The notes beneath the pieces were generated by a model. It saw nothing but the letters and a program-made list of their open reading frames with translations. It was not told the origin of the DNA and ran no database searches. A stretch of DNA of 64,000 nucleotides from Paramicrobacterium agarici (GTDB taxonomy: Bacteria > Actinomycetota > Actinomycetes > Actinomycetales > Microbacteriaceae): NCBI RefSeq assembly GCF_002563955.1, contig NZ_PDJE01000001.1, positions 1 to 64,000 of the forward strand. The letters run 5' to 3'. This document shows, one piece after another, positions 37,266 to 45,381 of the stretch; within the stretch, counting starts at the first letter, position 1, and each line of letters opens with the position of its first letter. A program made the position numbers and the translations under genes.

Positions 37266-38543
37266 CTAGAGAAGCAAGCCTTGCGCAATGCCCGCAGAAG
37301 TGACGTCGCTCCCGGTCAGAGCAGCGCGGATGCGCCCGTGCACGACGAGGAGCGCTTCGTCGGCGATCGCCGCGACATCGACCGCATCGCCCGACACCAC
37401 GACGGCCTTGCCCGCGCTGGCGAGACGATCGATCATCGTGATCCTCTCGGCGCGCTCGTCAGGTCCGAGCCCGAGCAGAGGCTCAGCGATCAGCACGATG
37501 CGCGCAGGCCCGGTTACCAGGGCATCGAGCATGCCATCGAATTGGTCTCGCGACGGCGGCCGGCCGACGCCGACTGCCTGGAGGAGCGACGCCGTCGTGA
37601 CCGGTCGGTACTCGCGCGCGGCATCGATCATGCCGGTGCGCGCAAGAGTTCGAAGCCGCTCGGCAGAGACCCGGCTGGGAACCCCGCCGACAAAGCCCAC
37701 CTCGTAGGTCAGCGGATGCTCGGTCGTGAACACGACTCCGCGCTCGGCGCACGCGTCGCGCGTCAGCCCGCTGATGTCGGCGCCCGAGGCGAACACGCCA
37801 CCCGCGGTGATCTCGCCGTACCCCCGGCCGCTCAGACTCGCGAGCAGCTCATGAGCGTGCGCCCCCGAGATCCCGATGACGGCGCCGGCGCGTGCGGTGA
37901 ACGAGACGTCGTCGAACATCACACGATCGCGCTGGACGGGGTGCATGACGTGCAGTTGGCGCACCTCGAGAAGCACGTCGCCCGGCACGCGTGCGGGCGC
38001 GGCGGGCTGGGCAGCGGCGATGCCGAGCGCGGACGCTATGGCGACAGCATCCGTTGGGTCGAATGGCCCGGAAACCCTGCCCTCGTGGTTGACGAGCACG
38101 CTCTCGACACCGCGGTTCAGCTCGTCGAGCGTTGTGAGTGCGATGACGATGGGAATCCGCTCGGCGGCGAGGGACACGGCATGCTGCCAGCGCACGGTCT
38201 CGGACTCCGACAGCTCTTCGCCTGTATCGTCGATGAGCACGGCAGGTTCTCCGCGAAGACGAGCGACGGCAACGGCGCGAGCCAGCTGCACGCGACGGCA
38301 GTCAACGACGCTGTAGTCGCTCAGCGGAGAGCGCACGTCGTCCGTCCACCCGACCGCCGCGAGGTGCTCTGCTGCGCGAGACTCAAGCTCGCGCCGCCTG
38401 ATGAACCCGAGGCGCGTCGGTTCGATTCCGAGCATGACGTTCTCGGCGACACTCTGATGAGGGCTCGGGGCACCTCCGGGCGCTATGCGGTGACCCTCGA
38501 GCGCCTCGGGTATTCCGCCGAGCACTGCCTGGAACTGCGTCAT
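37266..38543 (-). CDS. Degenerate double ABC-ATPase-like protein coupled to LacI regulator
   Basis: A 425-residue protein related to RbsA/YtfR-type ATPases but lacking their catalytic motifs. The first domain starts late, with no Walker A, at SVAENVMLGIEPTRLGFIRR (normally SVAENI-LG); its Walker B is VLIDDTGEEL. In the second domain the Walker A place reads GISGAHAHELLASLSGR, the LSGGNQQK signature is replaced by PPSRDQFDGML, and Walker B is IVLIAEPLLGLG. ATP hydrolysis is therefore unlikely. Its ATG overlaps the LacI stop (TGATG), so it is translationally coupled to the regulator. A regulatory or sensing role near the importer is inference; decay is the alternative, but the frame is intact over 1.3 kb. 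Confidence 0.75.
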   Translation of the reverse strand: MTQFQAVLGGIPEALEGHRIAPGGAPSPHQSVAENVMLGIEPTRLGFIRRRELESRAAEHLAAVGWTDDVRSPLSDYSVVDCRRVQLARAVAVARLRGEPAVLIDDTGEELSESETVRWQHAVSLAAERIPIVIALTTLDELNRGVESVLVNHEGRVSGPFDPTDAVAIASALGIAAAQPAAPARVPGDVLLEVRQLHVMHPVQRDRVMFDDVSFTARAGAVIGISGAHAHELLASLSGRGYGEITAGGVFASGADISGLTRDACAERGVVFTTEHPLTYEVGFVGGVPSRVSAERLRTLARTGMIDAAREYRPVTTASLLQAVGVGRPPSRDQFDGMLDALVTGPARIVLIAEPLLGLGPDERAERITMIDRLASAGKAVVVSGDAVDVAAIADEALLVVHGRIRAALTGSDVTSAGIAQGLLL

Positions 38544-39556
38544 CAGAGCCCTGCCGTGGATTGCCGCACGATGAGCCGCGGCTCGATCGTATCGATGGGC
38601 ATGCTTCCCGCCTCGCCGATGTCGTCAAGGAGCCGCGACACCGCTCGGCGACCGAGCTCGGTGAAGTCCTGGCGCACGGTCGTGAGCGGCGGCCAGAAGT
38701 GCCGCGCTTCGGGAATGTCGTCGAATCCGACGACGGAGAGATCGCGGGGAATGTCGAGTCCGCCTTCGCGCAGTGCGTGGAAGAGCCCGAGCGCCATCTG
38801 GTCGTTCCCCGAAAACACGGCGGTGATGCCTCGGTCAGCCAGCAACCGCTGCCCGACGCTGTAGCCGAAGTCCGACGACCAGTCGCCGACGATCGGCTCG
38901 TCTGCGACAAGACCGTGATCGGCCATCTCGTCGAGAAACCCGCGCGTGCGCGCTCGCGCTTCGATCCAGTCCTGCGGCCCGGCAAGGTGCGCGATGCGGC
39001 GATGGCCGCGCTCGATGAGGTGTCTCGTCGCCTGCCGCGCCCCCGCCACCTGGTCGACGGCGATCACATGCTGGTCTGAGTCGTCTCGCTGATGCACGGC
39101 GACGAAAGGCACGTCGAGCTGCAGCAGGTGAACGGCGTTGAGAACGCGCACCTGAGGGGCGACGATGACGATGCCGTCGACGGCCTGGTTCAAGAGATGG
39201 TCGAGACCCGCCCGAATCGACGTGTCGTCAGCGCCCGCGAGATTGACGGTGCTCGCGGAAAAGCCACGATCCTTCGCGGCGTTCTCAATACCCTCGATCA
39301 TCGTCGCGGGTCCGTACTCCGAGCGGTGCGACGCGAGCACGCCGATCGTGTGCGATCTGCTCGTCACGAGGGCGCGCGCCGCGCGATTGGGGCGGTAGTT
39401 CAGCGTCGCCATCGCCTCGAGAACGCGCCGCTTGGTCTCGTCGCGCAGACTCGGATGGTCGTTGATGACGCGCGAGACGGTCTGATGGCTGACTCCTGCT
39501 GCCTTGGCGACGTCTCGCATGTTCGTCGCACGCCGCCGCGCGTCGCCCGCTGCCAT
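38543..39556 (-). CDS. LacI-family transcriptional regulator (coupled to pseudo-ATPase)
   Basis: A 337-residue LacI protein. The helix-turn-helix is MRDVAKAAGVSHQTVSRVIN; the effector domain has SVVGFDDIPEARHFWPPLTT and VRQDFTELGRRAV. It closely parallels the LacI protein at 31230, which lies at the other end of the same importer cluster. ATG at 39556 follows GAGGAGG. A perfect palindrome at 39604 upstream is a candidate autoregulatory operator. The stop overlaps the start of the degenerate ATPase gene by one base. Confidence 0.9.
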   Translation of the reverse strand: MAAGDARRRATNMRDVAKAAGVSHQTVSRVINDHPSLRDETKRRVLEAMATLNYRPNRAARALVTSRSHTIGVLASHRSEYGPATMIEGIENAAKDRGFSASTVNLAGADDTSIRAGLDHLLNQAVDGIVIVAPQVRVLNAVHLLQLDVPFVAVHQRDDSDQHVIAVDQVAGARQATRHLIERGHRRIAHLAGPQDWIEARARTRGFLDEMADHGLVADEPIVGDWSSDFGYSVGQRLLADRGITAVFSGNDQMALGLFHALREGGLDIPRDLSVVGFDDIPEARHFWPPLTTVRQDFTELGRRAVSRLLDDIGEAGSMPIDTIEPRLIVRQSTAGL

Positions 39557-39603
39557 ACGCCTCCTCGTGACCGTCGCTGCGAATCAAACCTATGATGCCG
39601 GAT

Positions 39604-39628
39604 GCCGATGTGACAACGTCACATCGGC
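39604..39628. promoter_or_regulatory. Perfect 11-bp inverted repeat upstream of LacI gene
   Basis: GCCGATGTGAC and GTCACATCGGC form a perfect inverted repeat around AAC, 48 bp upstream of the LacI gene at 38543 and 65 bp upstream of the MarR gene on the other strand. The inner TGTGAC-AAC-GTCACA is a plausible regulator site, though it lacks the CG centre of the other LacI operators here. Confidence 0.6.
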
Positions 39629-39657
39629 ACAGCGCCGCGAGAGCATCCTGTCGCATT

Positions 39658-39674
39658 AGTGAACCATGTTCACT
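39658..39674. promoter_or_regulatory. MarR operator
   Basis: AGTGAACCATGTTCACT has perfect 7-bp arms around CAT and lies 19 bp before the MarR start at 39693, where it would cover the promoter. Short AT-containing palindromes at this position are typical autoregulatory MarR sites. Confidence 0.65.
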
Positions 39675-39692
39675 ATGAGGTAAGGTATCGAT

Positions 39693-40148
39693 ATGATCAG
39701 CACTCCGCCAACCGCGATTCTCGACCAGGTTCTCGCTCTCGTGACCCTGTTCAGCAGCGACATGGAGCGCAGTGATCGAGAGCTGGGCCTGTCTCCGTCA
39801 CGCACACACCTGCTCTGGCTGCTGCAGCTCAACGGCCCGCAGACGCAGAGACAGCTCGCCGAGAGCATGACCGTGTCGCCGCGCAACATCACCGGGCTCG
39901 TCGACGCGCTCGTCGAGACCGGCTTCGTCACGCGCGAGCCGCACCCCGACGACCGCCGCGCTGTGCTGGTCACCCTGACGACGCACGGCCACGACACCAT
40001 GACCCGCATGCAGGCAGACCATGAGCAGCTCGCCGACGACCTGCTGCGCGACCTCTCCCCCGACCGCCGCGAGCGCTTCTCTGCCGACGTCGCCACGGTC
40101 ACGGCAACGCTCGCCCAACTCATCGCCCAACACGAGGCCTCACAATGA
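39693..40148 (+). CDS. MarR-family transcriptional regulator
   Basis: A 151-residue winged-helix regulator. The DNA-binding part reads TQRQLAESMTVSPRNITGLV (recognition helix) and the wing has REPHPDDRRAVLVTLT, the DxR-type beta-wing motif. Dimerisation helices lie at both ends. It overlaps the next gene by ATGA and so is co-expressed with the membrane protein. The palindrome at 39658 suggests autoregulation. The inducer is unknown. Confidence 0.92.
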   Translation: MISTPPTAILDQVLALVTLFSSDMERSDRELGLSPSRTHLLWLLQLNGPQTQRQLAESMTVSPRNITGLVDALVETGFVTREPHPDDRRAVLVTLTTHGHDTMTRMQADHEQLADDLLRDLSPDRRERFSADVATVTATLAQLIAQHEASQ

Positions 40149-40777
40149 CGCACCTCCTGCACAACACCTGGCGCGGCATCCGTTTCGCAGTGCTCTATGA
40201 ATTGCGCATCTACCAGAGCCTGTTCTTCTGGCTCATCCGCAGGCAGCCGACACGCACGCCGACCAGCATCCCCTTCGCCTATGTCGCCTCAGTGATGCCT
40301 GCACTGATCGGATTCATCGTCGCTTCGGCGATCGAAGTGCCCGTCGCACATCTGCTGCTGACTCCGTGGCCGCCCGTGCAGATCGGATTTCTCATCGTCG
40401 GCATCTGGGGGCTCGTGTGGATGTTCGGGCTCGGCGCCGCCATGACTGTCTACCCGCATACGCTCGACGACGCCGGCATCCACATCAGAAACGGGTTCAA
40501 CGCGCGCGTCGATGTTCCCTGGAGCGCTGTCGAGTCCGTCACCCTCGAGCAGCGTTCATACGAGAAGAGCCGGCACGTTCAGGTGCACGAGCATGCCGAC
40601 ACGAGGGCACTCTGCCTGACCCACGCGAGCCAGACGACCGTCACCATCACACTGCGTGAGCCCACCGACATCGGTGTCGCCCGGCGGACGGAGCGTGTCA
40701 CGCACCTGCGCCTGCACGCCGACGAGCCCCGCGACCTCGTCAGGTCGGCTCGTCAGTGGACGTCACGCGTGAGCTGA
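40145..40777 (+). CDS. Membrane protein of unknown function
   Basis: A 210-residue protein with two or three hydrophobic segments (YVASVMPALIGFIVASAIEV; IGFLIVGIWGLVWMFGLGAA), followed by a soluble beta-rich domain (TLDDAGIHIRNGFNARVDVP onwards) resembling PH-like domains of bacterial membrane proteins. No family is recognised with certainty. It is translationally coupled to the MarR regulator, so it is probably the regulator's target. Its last 25 bases overlap the end of the convergent MFS gene. Confidence 0.75.
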   Translation: MTHLLHNTWRGIRFAVLYELRIYQSLFFWLIRRQPTRTPTSIPFAYVASVMPALIGFIVASAIEVPVAHLLLTPWPPVQIGFLIVGIWGLVWMFGLGAAMTVYPHTLDDAGIHIRNGFNARVDVPWSAVESVTLEQRSYEKSRHVQVHEHADTRALCLTHASQTTVTITLREPTDIGVARRTERVTHLRLHADEPRDLVRSARQWTSRVS

Positions 40778-42153
40778 CCCGAGGGGGCAGATGCTGCGAC
40801 GCGAGGCGCCGCACCGGACGCCGCCGCGGCGAGCAGCACCGTGAGCGCGAAGACCGCAGCAAACGCCCCCTGGCCTGAGCCGATTGACGCGAAGACGATC
40901 CCCGTGACCGCGAGCGCGAGCGAGCCGCCGAGGGAGTCGGCGATCGACAGCGCGGAGCTGTTGAACCCCTGCTCGCGCTCGGTCGAGTACTCGAGCATCA
41001 TGATCGACGTGCGCGGGTACACCAGCCCCATGCCCGCACCGGCCACGCCCCAGCCGACGATGAGCACGACAGGGGAGAGGTGCAGCGCAGCCGTCAGGCA
41101 CGCGGATGCCGTCGATGCGACGACGAGCAGCGCGCCGACGCGCACGAACACGACGCTCGCGACGCGGTGCCCCAGCCGCCCCTGCACGGCAGACGCGCCC
41201 GACCAGCTCAGTGCCGCGAGCGTGAGCGCGAGCCCAGCGATGCTCGGACTGAAGTGGTACTCGCGCGTCAGCAGGTACGGAACATACACCTCGGCGCCGA
41301 TGAACGCCGCCGACACGAGTCCGCGCAGGGCGATCACCGCGGGAAGCCCTCGCGAGCTGCGCAGCACACCGCGCGGCATCAGACGAGAGGCGGCGGCCAG
41401 CGCGACAACGCCGAAGGCGACGGCGAGCAGCCAGCCGCCTCCGGGCGCCCTGCCGAGCAGGCTCAGCCCGAGAACGCCGAGCGCGGCAACAGCCGCAAAC
41501 ATCACCCGCGCGCCGGGAAACGGCACGGCGTCTGCGGTCGGGCGCTCGAGCGAGCGCAACGCGGGAACGATCATGGCGAGCGCAATGGCGACGAGCGCGA
41601 CGACGCCGAGACAGACCCAGTGCCAGCTGAGGGTCTCGGCAACGAGGCCGGCGATGAACGGCCCGACGATCGACGGCACGACCCAGGCCGCAGCGAACGC
41701 GGCGAAGACCTTGGGATGCAGGTCGCCCGGAAACACGCGGGCGACAACGACGTACAGCGCAACCGTGAGGCCGCCGCCCCCGAAGCCCTGCAGCAGCCGG
41801 CCTGCAACGAAGATCTCCATCGTTTCGGCGAGTCCGGCGACCAGCAGCCCGACGACGAACGCCGCGACCGCTGTGTAGAGCGGCGGCACCGGCCCGCGCC
41901 TGTCGGCCCAGGTCCCCGCCGCGACCATGCCTCCGATGCCCGTCGCGAGCGGACCTGCGAATGCGAGCGCATAGAGCGCTTCGCCGTCGAGGTCTGCGCT
42001 CACGACGGGCATGACGGTTGTGACCGCGAGGGATTCGAACGCCGAGAAGAAGACGAGCGCGACCGTTCCCGTCGTCACCCAGCGATATCTTCTTTTCAGG
42101 ATCCCGGTCGCTTCGCGACTCTCGGCGCTGATTCCCTCGTCTGACACAACCAC
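40753..42153 (-). CDS. MFS transporter, drug efflux type
   Basis: A 466-residue major-facilitator protein with 12 or more membrane helices. The loop 2-3 motif A is GTWADRRGPVPPLY, and motif-C-like glycine-rich stretches and GMGLVYPRTSIMMLEYSTER occur later. It starts 47 bp from the divergent SoxR-type gene, and a near-perfect SoxR box lies between them. This suggests export of redox-cycling compounds such as phenazines or quinones. The 3' end overlaps the membrane-protein gene by 25 bases. Confidence 0.88.
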   Translation of the reverse strand: MVVSDEGISAESREATGILKRRYRWVTTGTVALVFFSAFESLAVTTVMPVVSADLDGEALYALAFAGPLATGIGGMVAAGTWADRRGPVPPLYTAVAAFVVGLLVAGLAETMEIFVAGRLLQGFGGGGLTVALYVVVARVFPGDLHPKVFAAFAAAWVVPSIVGPFIAGLVAETLSWHWVCLGVVALVAIALAMIVPALRSLERPTADAVPFPGARVMFAAVAALGVLGLSLLGRAPGGGWLLAVAFGVVALAAASRLMPRGVLRSSRGLPAVIALRGLVSAAFIGAEVYVPYLLTREYHFSPSIAGLALTLAALSWSGASAVQGRLGHRVASVVFVRVGALLVVASTASACLTAALHLSPVVLIVGWGVAGAGMGLVYPRTSIMMLEYSTEREQGFNSSALSIADSLGGSLALAVTGIVFASIGSGQGAFAAVFALTVLLAAAASGAAPRVAASAPSGQLTRDVH

Positions 42154-42162
42154 AAACCTAGA

Positions 42163-42182
42163 ACCTCAACTATGGTTGAGGT
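42163..42182. promoter_or_regulatory. SoxR box
   Basis: ACCTCAACTATGGTTGAGGT is a palindrome with perfect 8-bp arms around TATG. It contains CCTCAACTATGGTTGAGG, which agrees with the SoxR-box form CCTCAA-N6-TTGAGG. It sits between the MFS gene and the SoxR-type regulator gene, where it can control both. MerR-family activators act on such sites within long promoter spacers. Confidence 0.85.
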
Positions 42183-42199
42183 CAAGAGGGTGAGGGAGG

Positions 42200-42682
42200 A
42201 TGCTGCGTATGCCGCAGATTCCGGGAGGAAAACACCACGATCTGACGATCGGCGAGCTGTCGAAGCGCAGCGGCGTCACAGCATCCGCTCTGCATTTCTA
42301 CGAACGCAACGGGCTCATCACCGCCGAGCGCACGAGCGGAAATCAGCGCCGCTATCGGCGAGATACGCTGCGGCGCGTGGCGTTCATTCGCACGTCGCAG
42401 CGCGTGGGCATGTCGCTCGCCGATATCAGGGCCGCGCTCGACTCGCTGCCCGACGGCAGAACCCCGACGAAGCGCGATTGGGCACGCTTGTCTGCCGGGT
42501 GGCGACGGCAGCTCGACGACCGCATCGCCGCGCTGCAGCATCTGCGCAACGACCTCGACGGCTGTATCGGCTGCGGCTGCCTGAGCCTCAAGAACTGCGC
42601 ACTGCAGAACCCCGACGACGCCCTTGGAGAGGCGGGCGCCGGTCCCCGGCGGTGGCCGGACGTCGCTCCCCCGCCCGCGTAA
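42200..42682 (+). CDS. soxR: Redox-sensitive MerR-family regulator (SoxR type)
   Basis: A 160-residue MerR-family protein. The helix-turn-helix is LTIGELSKRSGVTASALHFY, and ERNGLITAERTSGNQRRYRR forms the wing. The C-terminal cysteine cluster CIGCGCLSLKNC matches the SoxR [2Fe-2S] ligand spacing CX2CXCX5C. It senses redox-active compounds or superoxide. ATG at 42209 is also possible as start, given the GGGAGG immediately before 42200. The SoxR box at 42163 and the divergent MFS exporter support the call. Confidence 0.92.
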   Translation: MLRMPQIPGGKHHDLTIGELSKRSGVTASALHFYERNGLITAERTSGNQRRYRRDTLRRVAFIRTSQRVGMSLADIRAALDSLPDGRTPTKRDWARLSAGWRRQLDDRIAALQHLRNDLDGCIGCGCLSLKNCALQNPDDALGEAGAGPRRWPDVAPPPA

Positions 42683-42718
42683 CTGCCGCGTCGCAGCAGT
42701 TTGCGGCAACGGCTCCCG

Positions 42719-43882
42719 TCAGCGCTTCTTGGCCGTACGCGACAGCGCTGCGTCGACGTCGGCCAACAGGTCGTCGACGTCTTCGATGCCCACCGAGAGC
42801 CGCACAACGTTCTCGGGAACGGCGAGCGCCGTGCCCTTCACGGAGGCGTGCGTCATCTCGCTCGGGTAGTTGACGAGCGACTCGACGCCGCCCAGCGATT
42901 CTGCGAGCGTAAAGACCGTGAGCCGCTCGGCGAAGCGCCGCGCCGCCTTCTCGCCACCGGTGAGAGCGACCGAGAGCATCCCGCCGAATCTCGACATCTG
43001 CGACGCGGCAAGCGCGTGCCCCGGGTGGGACTCGAGCCCGGGGTAGTACACGCGCTCGACGCCCGCGCGACCCTCGAGAAACTCCGCGATCTTCTGCGCG
43101 TTCGCCGAATGCCGCTCCATGCGCACGTCGAGCGTCTTGATGCTGCGCGACGTGAGGTACGCGTCGAACGGACCAGACACGGCGCCCGCGGCGAACTGCA
43201 TGAAGCGCACCTTCTCGTGCAGCTCGTCATCGTTGAGCACGAGGGCTCCGCCGATCACGTCGGAGTGGCCGCCCAGGTACTTTGTCGTCGAGTGCACGAC
43301 AACGTCGGCGCCAAGCGCGAGCGGCTGCTGCAGAGCGGGCGTGGCAAACGTGTTGTCCACAACGACGACGAGTCCGGCCGCGTGCCCCACCTCGGCGAGT
43401 TCCGCGATGTCGGTGATCTTCATCAGCGGGTTCGACGGCGTCTCAACCCACAGCACCTTCGTCTCGTCGCGCAGAGCGCCCTGCACGTCGCGCAGGTTGC
43501 CGAGGTCCACCACCGTGTGGGCGACGCCCCAGGCCTCGAAGATCTTCGCAAGCAGACGATATGTGCCGCCGTACACGTCGTTGCCGATCACGACGTGGTC
43601 GCCGGGCCGCAGCACGCCTCGCAGCAGAGCATCTTCTGCGGCGAGGCCCGACGAGAACGAGATCGCGTGCGAGGCGCCCTCGAGTGCCGCGAGCTGCTGC
43701 TCAAGCGCCGTGCGCGTCGGGTTTCCCGCGCGCCCGTACTCGTACCCGTTGCGCAGACCGCCGATGCCGTCTTGCATGTGCGTGGACGTGACGTGGATCG
43801 GCGGAATCACCGCTCCGGTCGACTGGTCGGGCGTCTGGCCGGCGTGAACGGCGCGCGTGGAGAAACCTGAAGACTGAGACAT
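42719..43882 (-). CDS. metB: Cystathionine gamma-synthase/lyase (PLP enzyme)
   Basis: A 387-residue Cys/Met-metabolism PLP enzyme. The PLP lysine is in VVHSTTKYLGGHSDVIGG; other family stretches are YEYGRAGNPTRTALEQQLAA and VLWVETPSNPLMKITDI. ATG at 43882 follows GAAAGGAAG. It lies 47 bp downstream of cystathionine beta-synthase, as in other actinobacteria, where such pairs may run transsulfuration in either direction. Synthase and lyase activities cannot be separated by reading the sequence. Confidence 0.9.
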   Translation of the reverse strand: MSQSSGFSTRAVHAGQTPDQSTGAVIPPIHVTSTHMQDGIGGLRNGYEYGRAGNPTRTALEQQLAALEGASHAISFSSGLAAEDALLRGVLRPGDHVVIGNDVYGGTYRLLAKIFEAWGVAHTVVDLGNLRDVQGALRDETKVLWVETPSNPLMKITDIAELAEVGHAAGLVVVVDNTFATPALQQPLALGADVVVHSTTKYLGGHSDVIGGALVLNDDELHEKVRFMQFAAGAVSGPFDAYLTSRSIKTLDVRMERHSANAQKIAEFLEGRAGVERVYYPGLESHPGHALAASQMSRFGGMLSVALTGGEKAARRFAERLTVFTLAESLGGVESLVNYPSEMTHASVKGTALAVPENVVRLSVGIEDVDDLLADVDAALSRTAKKR

Positions 43883-43929
43883 TGCTTCCTTTCGTGACGC
43901 TGCGTCGCGCGGCAGCATCGGTCGATCGT

Positions 43930-45333
43930 TCAGCGAGTGGCGTGGGTGAGAAGGTCGGTGCGGGTGAGCACGGCCACGGGGTTGCCGTCGCGCGCGACGA
44001 GAAGAACATCGGATGCCGCGAGGCGCTCGCGCGCTGTCGCGACGGACTCGCGGTAGCCGACGAGCGGCAGCGGGTCGCCGAGAGCGGCCGTGACGGCGTC
44101 ATTCGGCGCGACCTCGCCCGACGCGAGTTTCTCCACCAGCATCCGCTCGCTCACGGCGCCGGCGACCTCGCCCATGACGACGGGCGGTTCCGCCGCGAGC
44201 ACGGGCAGCCCGGGTACGCCCTGCGTGCGCAGCGTAGTGATCGCGTCACCCACGGTGTCTGTCGCGCGCACGTGCGCAAGCAGATTGCGATCGACGACGT
44301 CGAGCACGTCGGCGACCGACGCCTCGTCCTGCCCCGCGCCGTCGATGAACCCGTGGCTGCTCATCCAGCCATCGTTGAAGATCTTGCCGAGGTAGCCGCG
44401 GCCGCCATCGGGAAGAAGCACGACGACGACAGCATCCTCTGGCAGGTCCTTCGCGGCCTTGAGCGCCGTCACGACGGCCATTCCGCTCGAGCCGCCCACG
44501 AGCAGTCCCTCTTCGCGAGCGAGCCGCCGCGTCATGTCGAACGACTCGGCGTCGGACACGGCGATGACCTCGTCGACAACGCTCGGGTCGTATGCGCCCG
44601 GCCAGAAGTCCTCGCCCACTCCCTCGACGAGGTAGGGCCGACCGGAGCCGCCCGAGTACACCGAGCCCACCGGGTCAGAGCCGACGATGCGCACCGAGCC
44701 GTTCGAAACCTCGCGCAGGTACCTCCCGGTGCCCGTGATGGTGCCGCCGGTTCCGACGCCCGCGACAAAGTGCGTGATGCTCCCCTCGGTGTCGCGCCAG
44801 ATCTCGGGTCCCGTCGTTTCGTAGTGGCTGCGCGGACCGTTCTGATTGAAGTACTGATTGGGCTTGAACGCGCCGGGAATCTCGCGGGCGAGACGATCCG
44901 ACACCGAGTAGTACGACTCGGGGTCGTCTGGCGCGACTGATGTGGGCGTGACGACGATCTCTGCGCCGTAAGCCGTGAGCACGTTGCGCTTGTCTTCACC
45001 TACCTTGTCGGGAAGAACGAAGATGCACCGATAGCCCCGCTGCTGCGCGATGAGCGCAAGCCCGACGCCGGTGTTTCCCGATGTCGGCTCGACGATCGTT
45101 CCGCCCGGCTTCAGATCGCCCGCCTCTTCTGCAGCGTCGATGATGCGCTCGGCGATGCGGTCTTTCGAGGAGCCTCCCGGGTTGAGGTACTCGAGCTTCA
45201 CGAGCACGTTCGCCGCGATACCGGCGGTCACGTGGTTGAGCTTGACGAGCGGCGTATCGCCGATCAGATCGGTGATGGAGGAGGCGTACTTCACGTGGGT
45301 GTCCGTTCCGTCGTCGGTCGCTTCTGGCGTCAC
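43930..45333 (-). CDS. cbs: Cystathionine beta-synthase
   Basis: A 467-residue PLP enzyme of the cysteine synthase/CBS fold with C-terminal CBS domains. The PLP lysine is in LEYLNPGGSSKDRIAERII; the substrate loop is EPTSGNTGVGLALIA; the phosphate loop is GVGTGGTITGTGRYL. Two CBS repeats follow after residue 335. It joins homocysteine with serine to form cystathionine. The start is a GTG at 45333; a downstream GTG at about 45291 is possible. It is co-oriented with metB. Confidence 0.92.
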   Translation of the reverse strand: MTPEATDDGTDTHVKYASSITDLIGDTPLVKLNHVTAGIAANVLVKLEYLNPGGSSKDRIAERIIDAAEEAGDLKPGGTIVEPTSGNTGVGLALIAQQRGYRCIFVLPDKVGEDKRNVLTAYGAEIVVTPTSVAPDDPESYYSVSDRLAREIPGAFKPNQYFNQNGPRSHYETTGPEIWRDTEGSITHFVAGVGTGGTITGTGRYLREVSNGSVRIVGSDPVGSVYSGGSGRPYLVEGVGEDFWPGAYDPSVVDEVIAVSDAESFDMTRRLAREEGLLVGGSSGMAVVTALKAAKDLPEDAVVVVLLPDGGRGYLGKIFNDGWMSSHGFIDGAGQDEASVADVLDVVDRNLLAHVRATDTVGDAITTLRTQGVPGLPVLAAEPPVVMGEVAGAVSERMLVEKLASGEVAPNDAVTAALGDPLPLVGYRESVATARERLAASDVLLVARDGNPVAVLTRTDLLTHATR

Positions 45334-45381
45334 GTCGAGCCTAATACGGCGGCGCTCGACGGCGGCCGAGTATGACGGATG

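Noticed and set aside
37281..38864. Plus-strand open frame of 527 codons opposite the pseudo-ATPase and LacI genes
   Set aside because: It is longer than the minus-strand pseudo-ATPase frame, so I weighed it, but it has no recognisable motif, is rich in Arg/Asp/His, and the minus frame keeps ABC-ATPase-like segments and coupling to LacI.
42701..43870. Plus-strand open frame opposite metB
   Set aside because: Shadow frame; PLP-enzyme motifs are on the minus strand.
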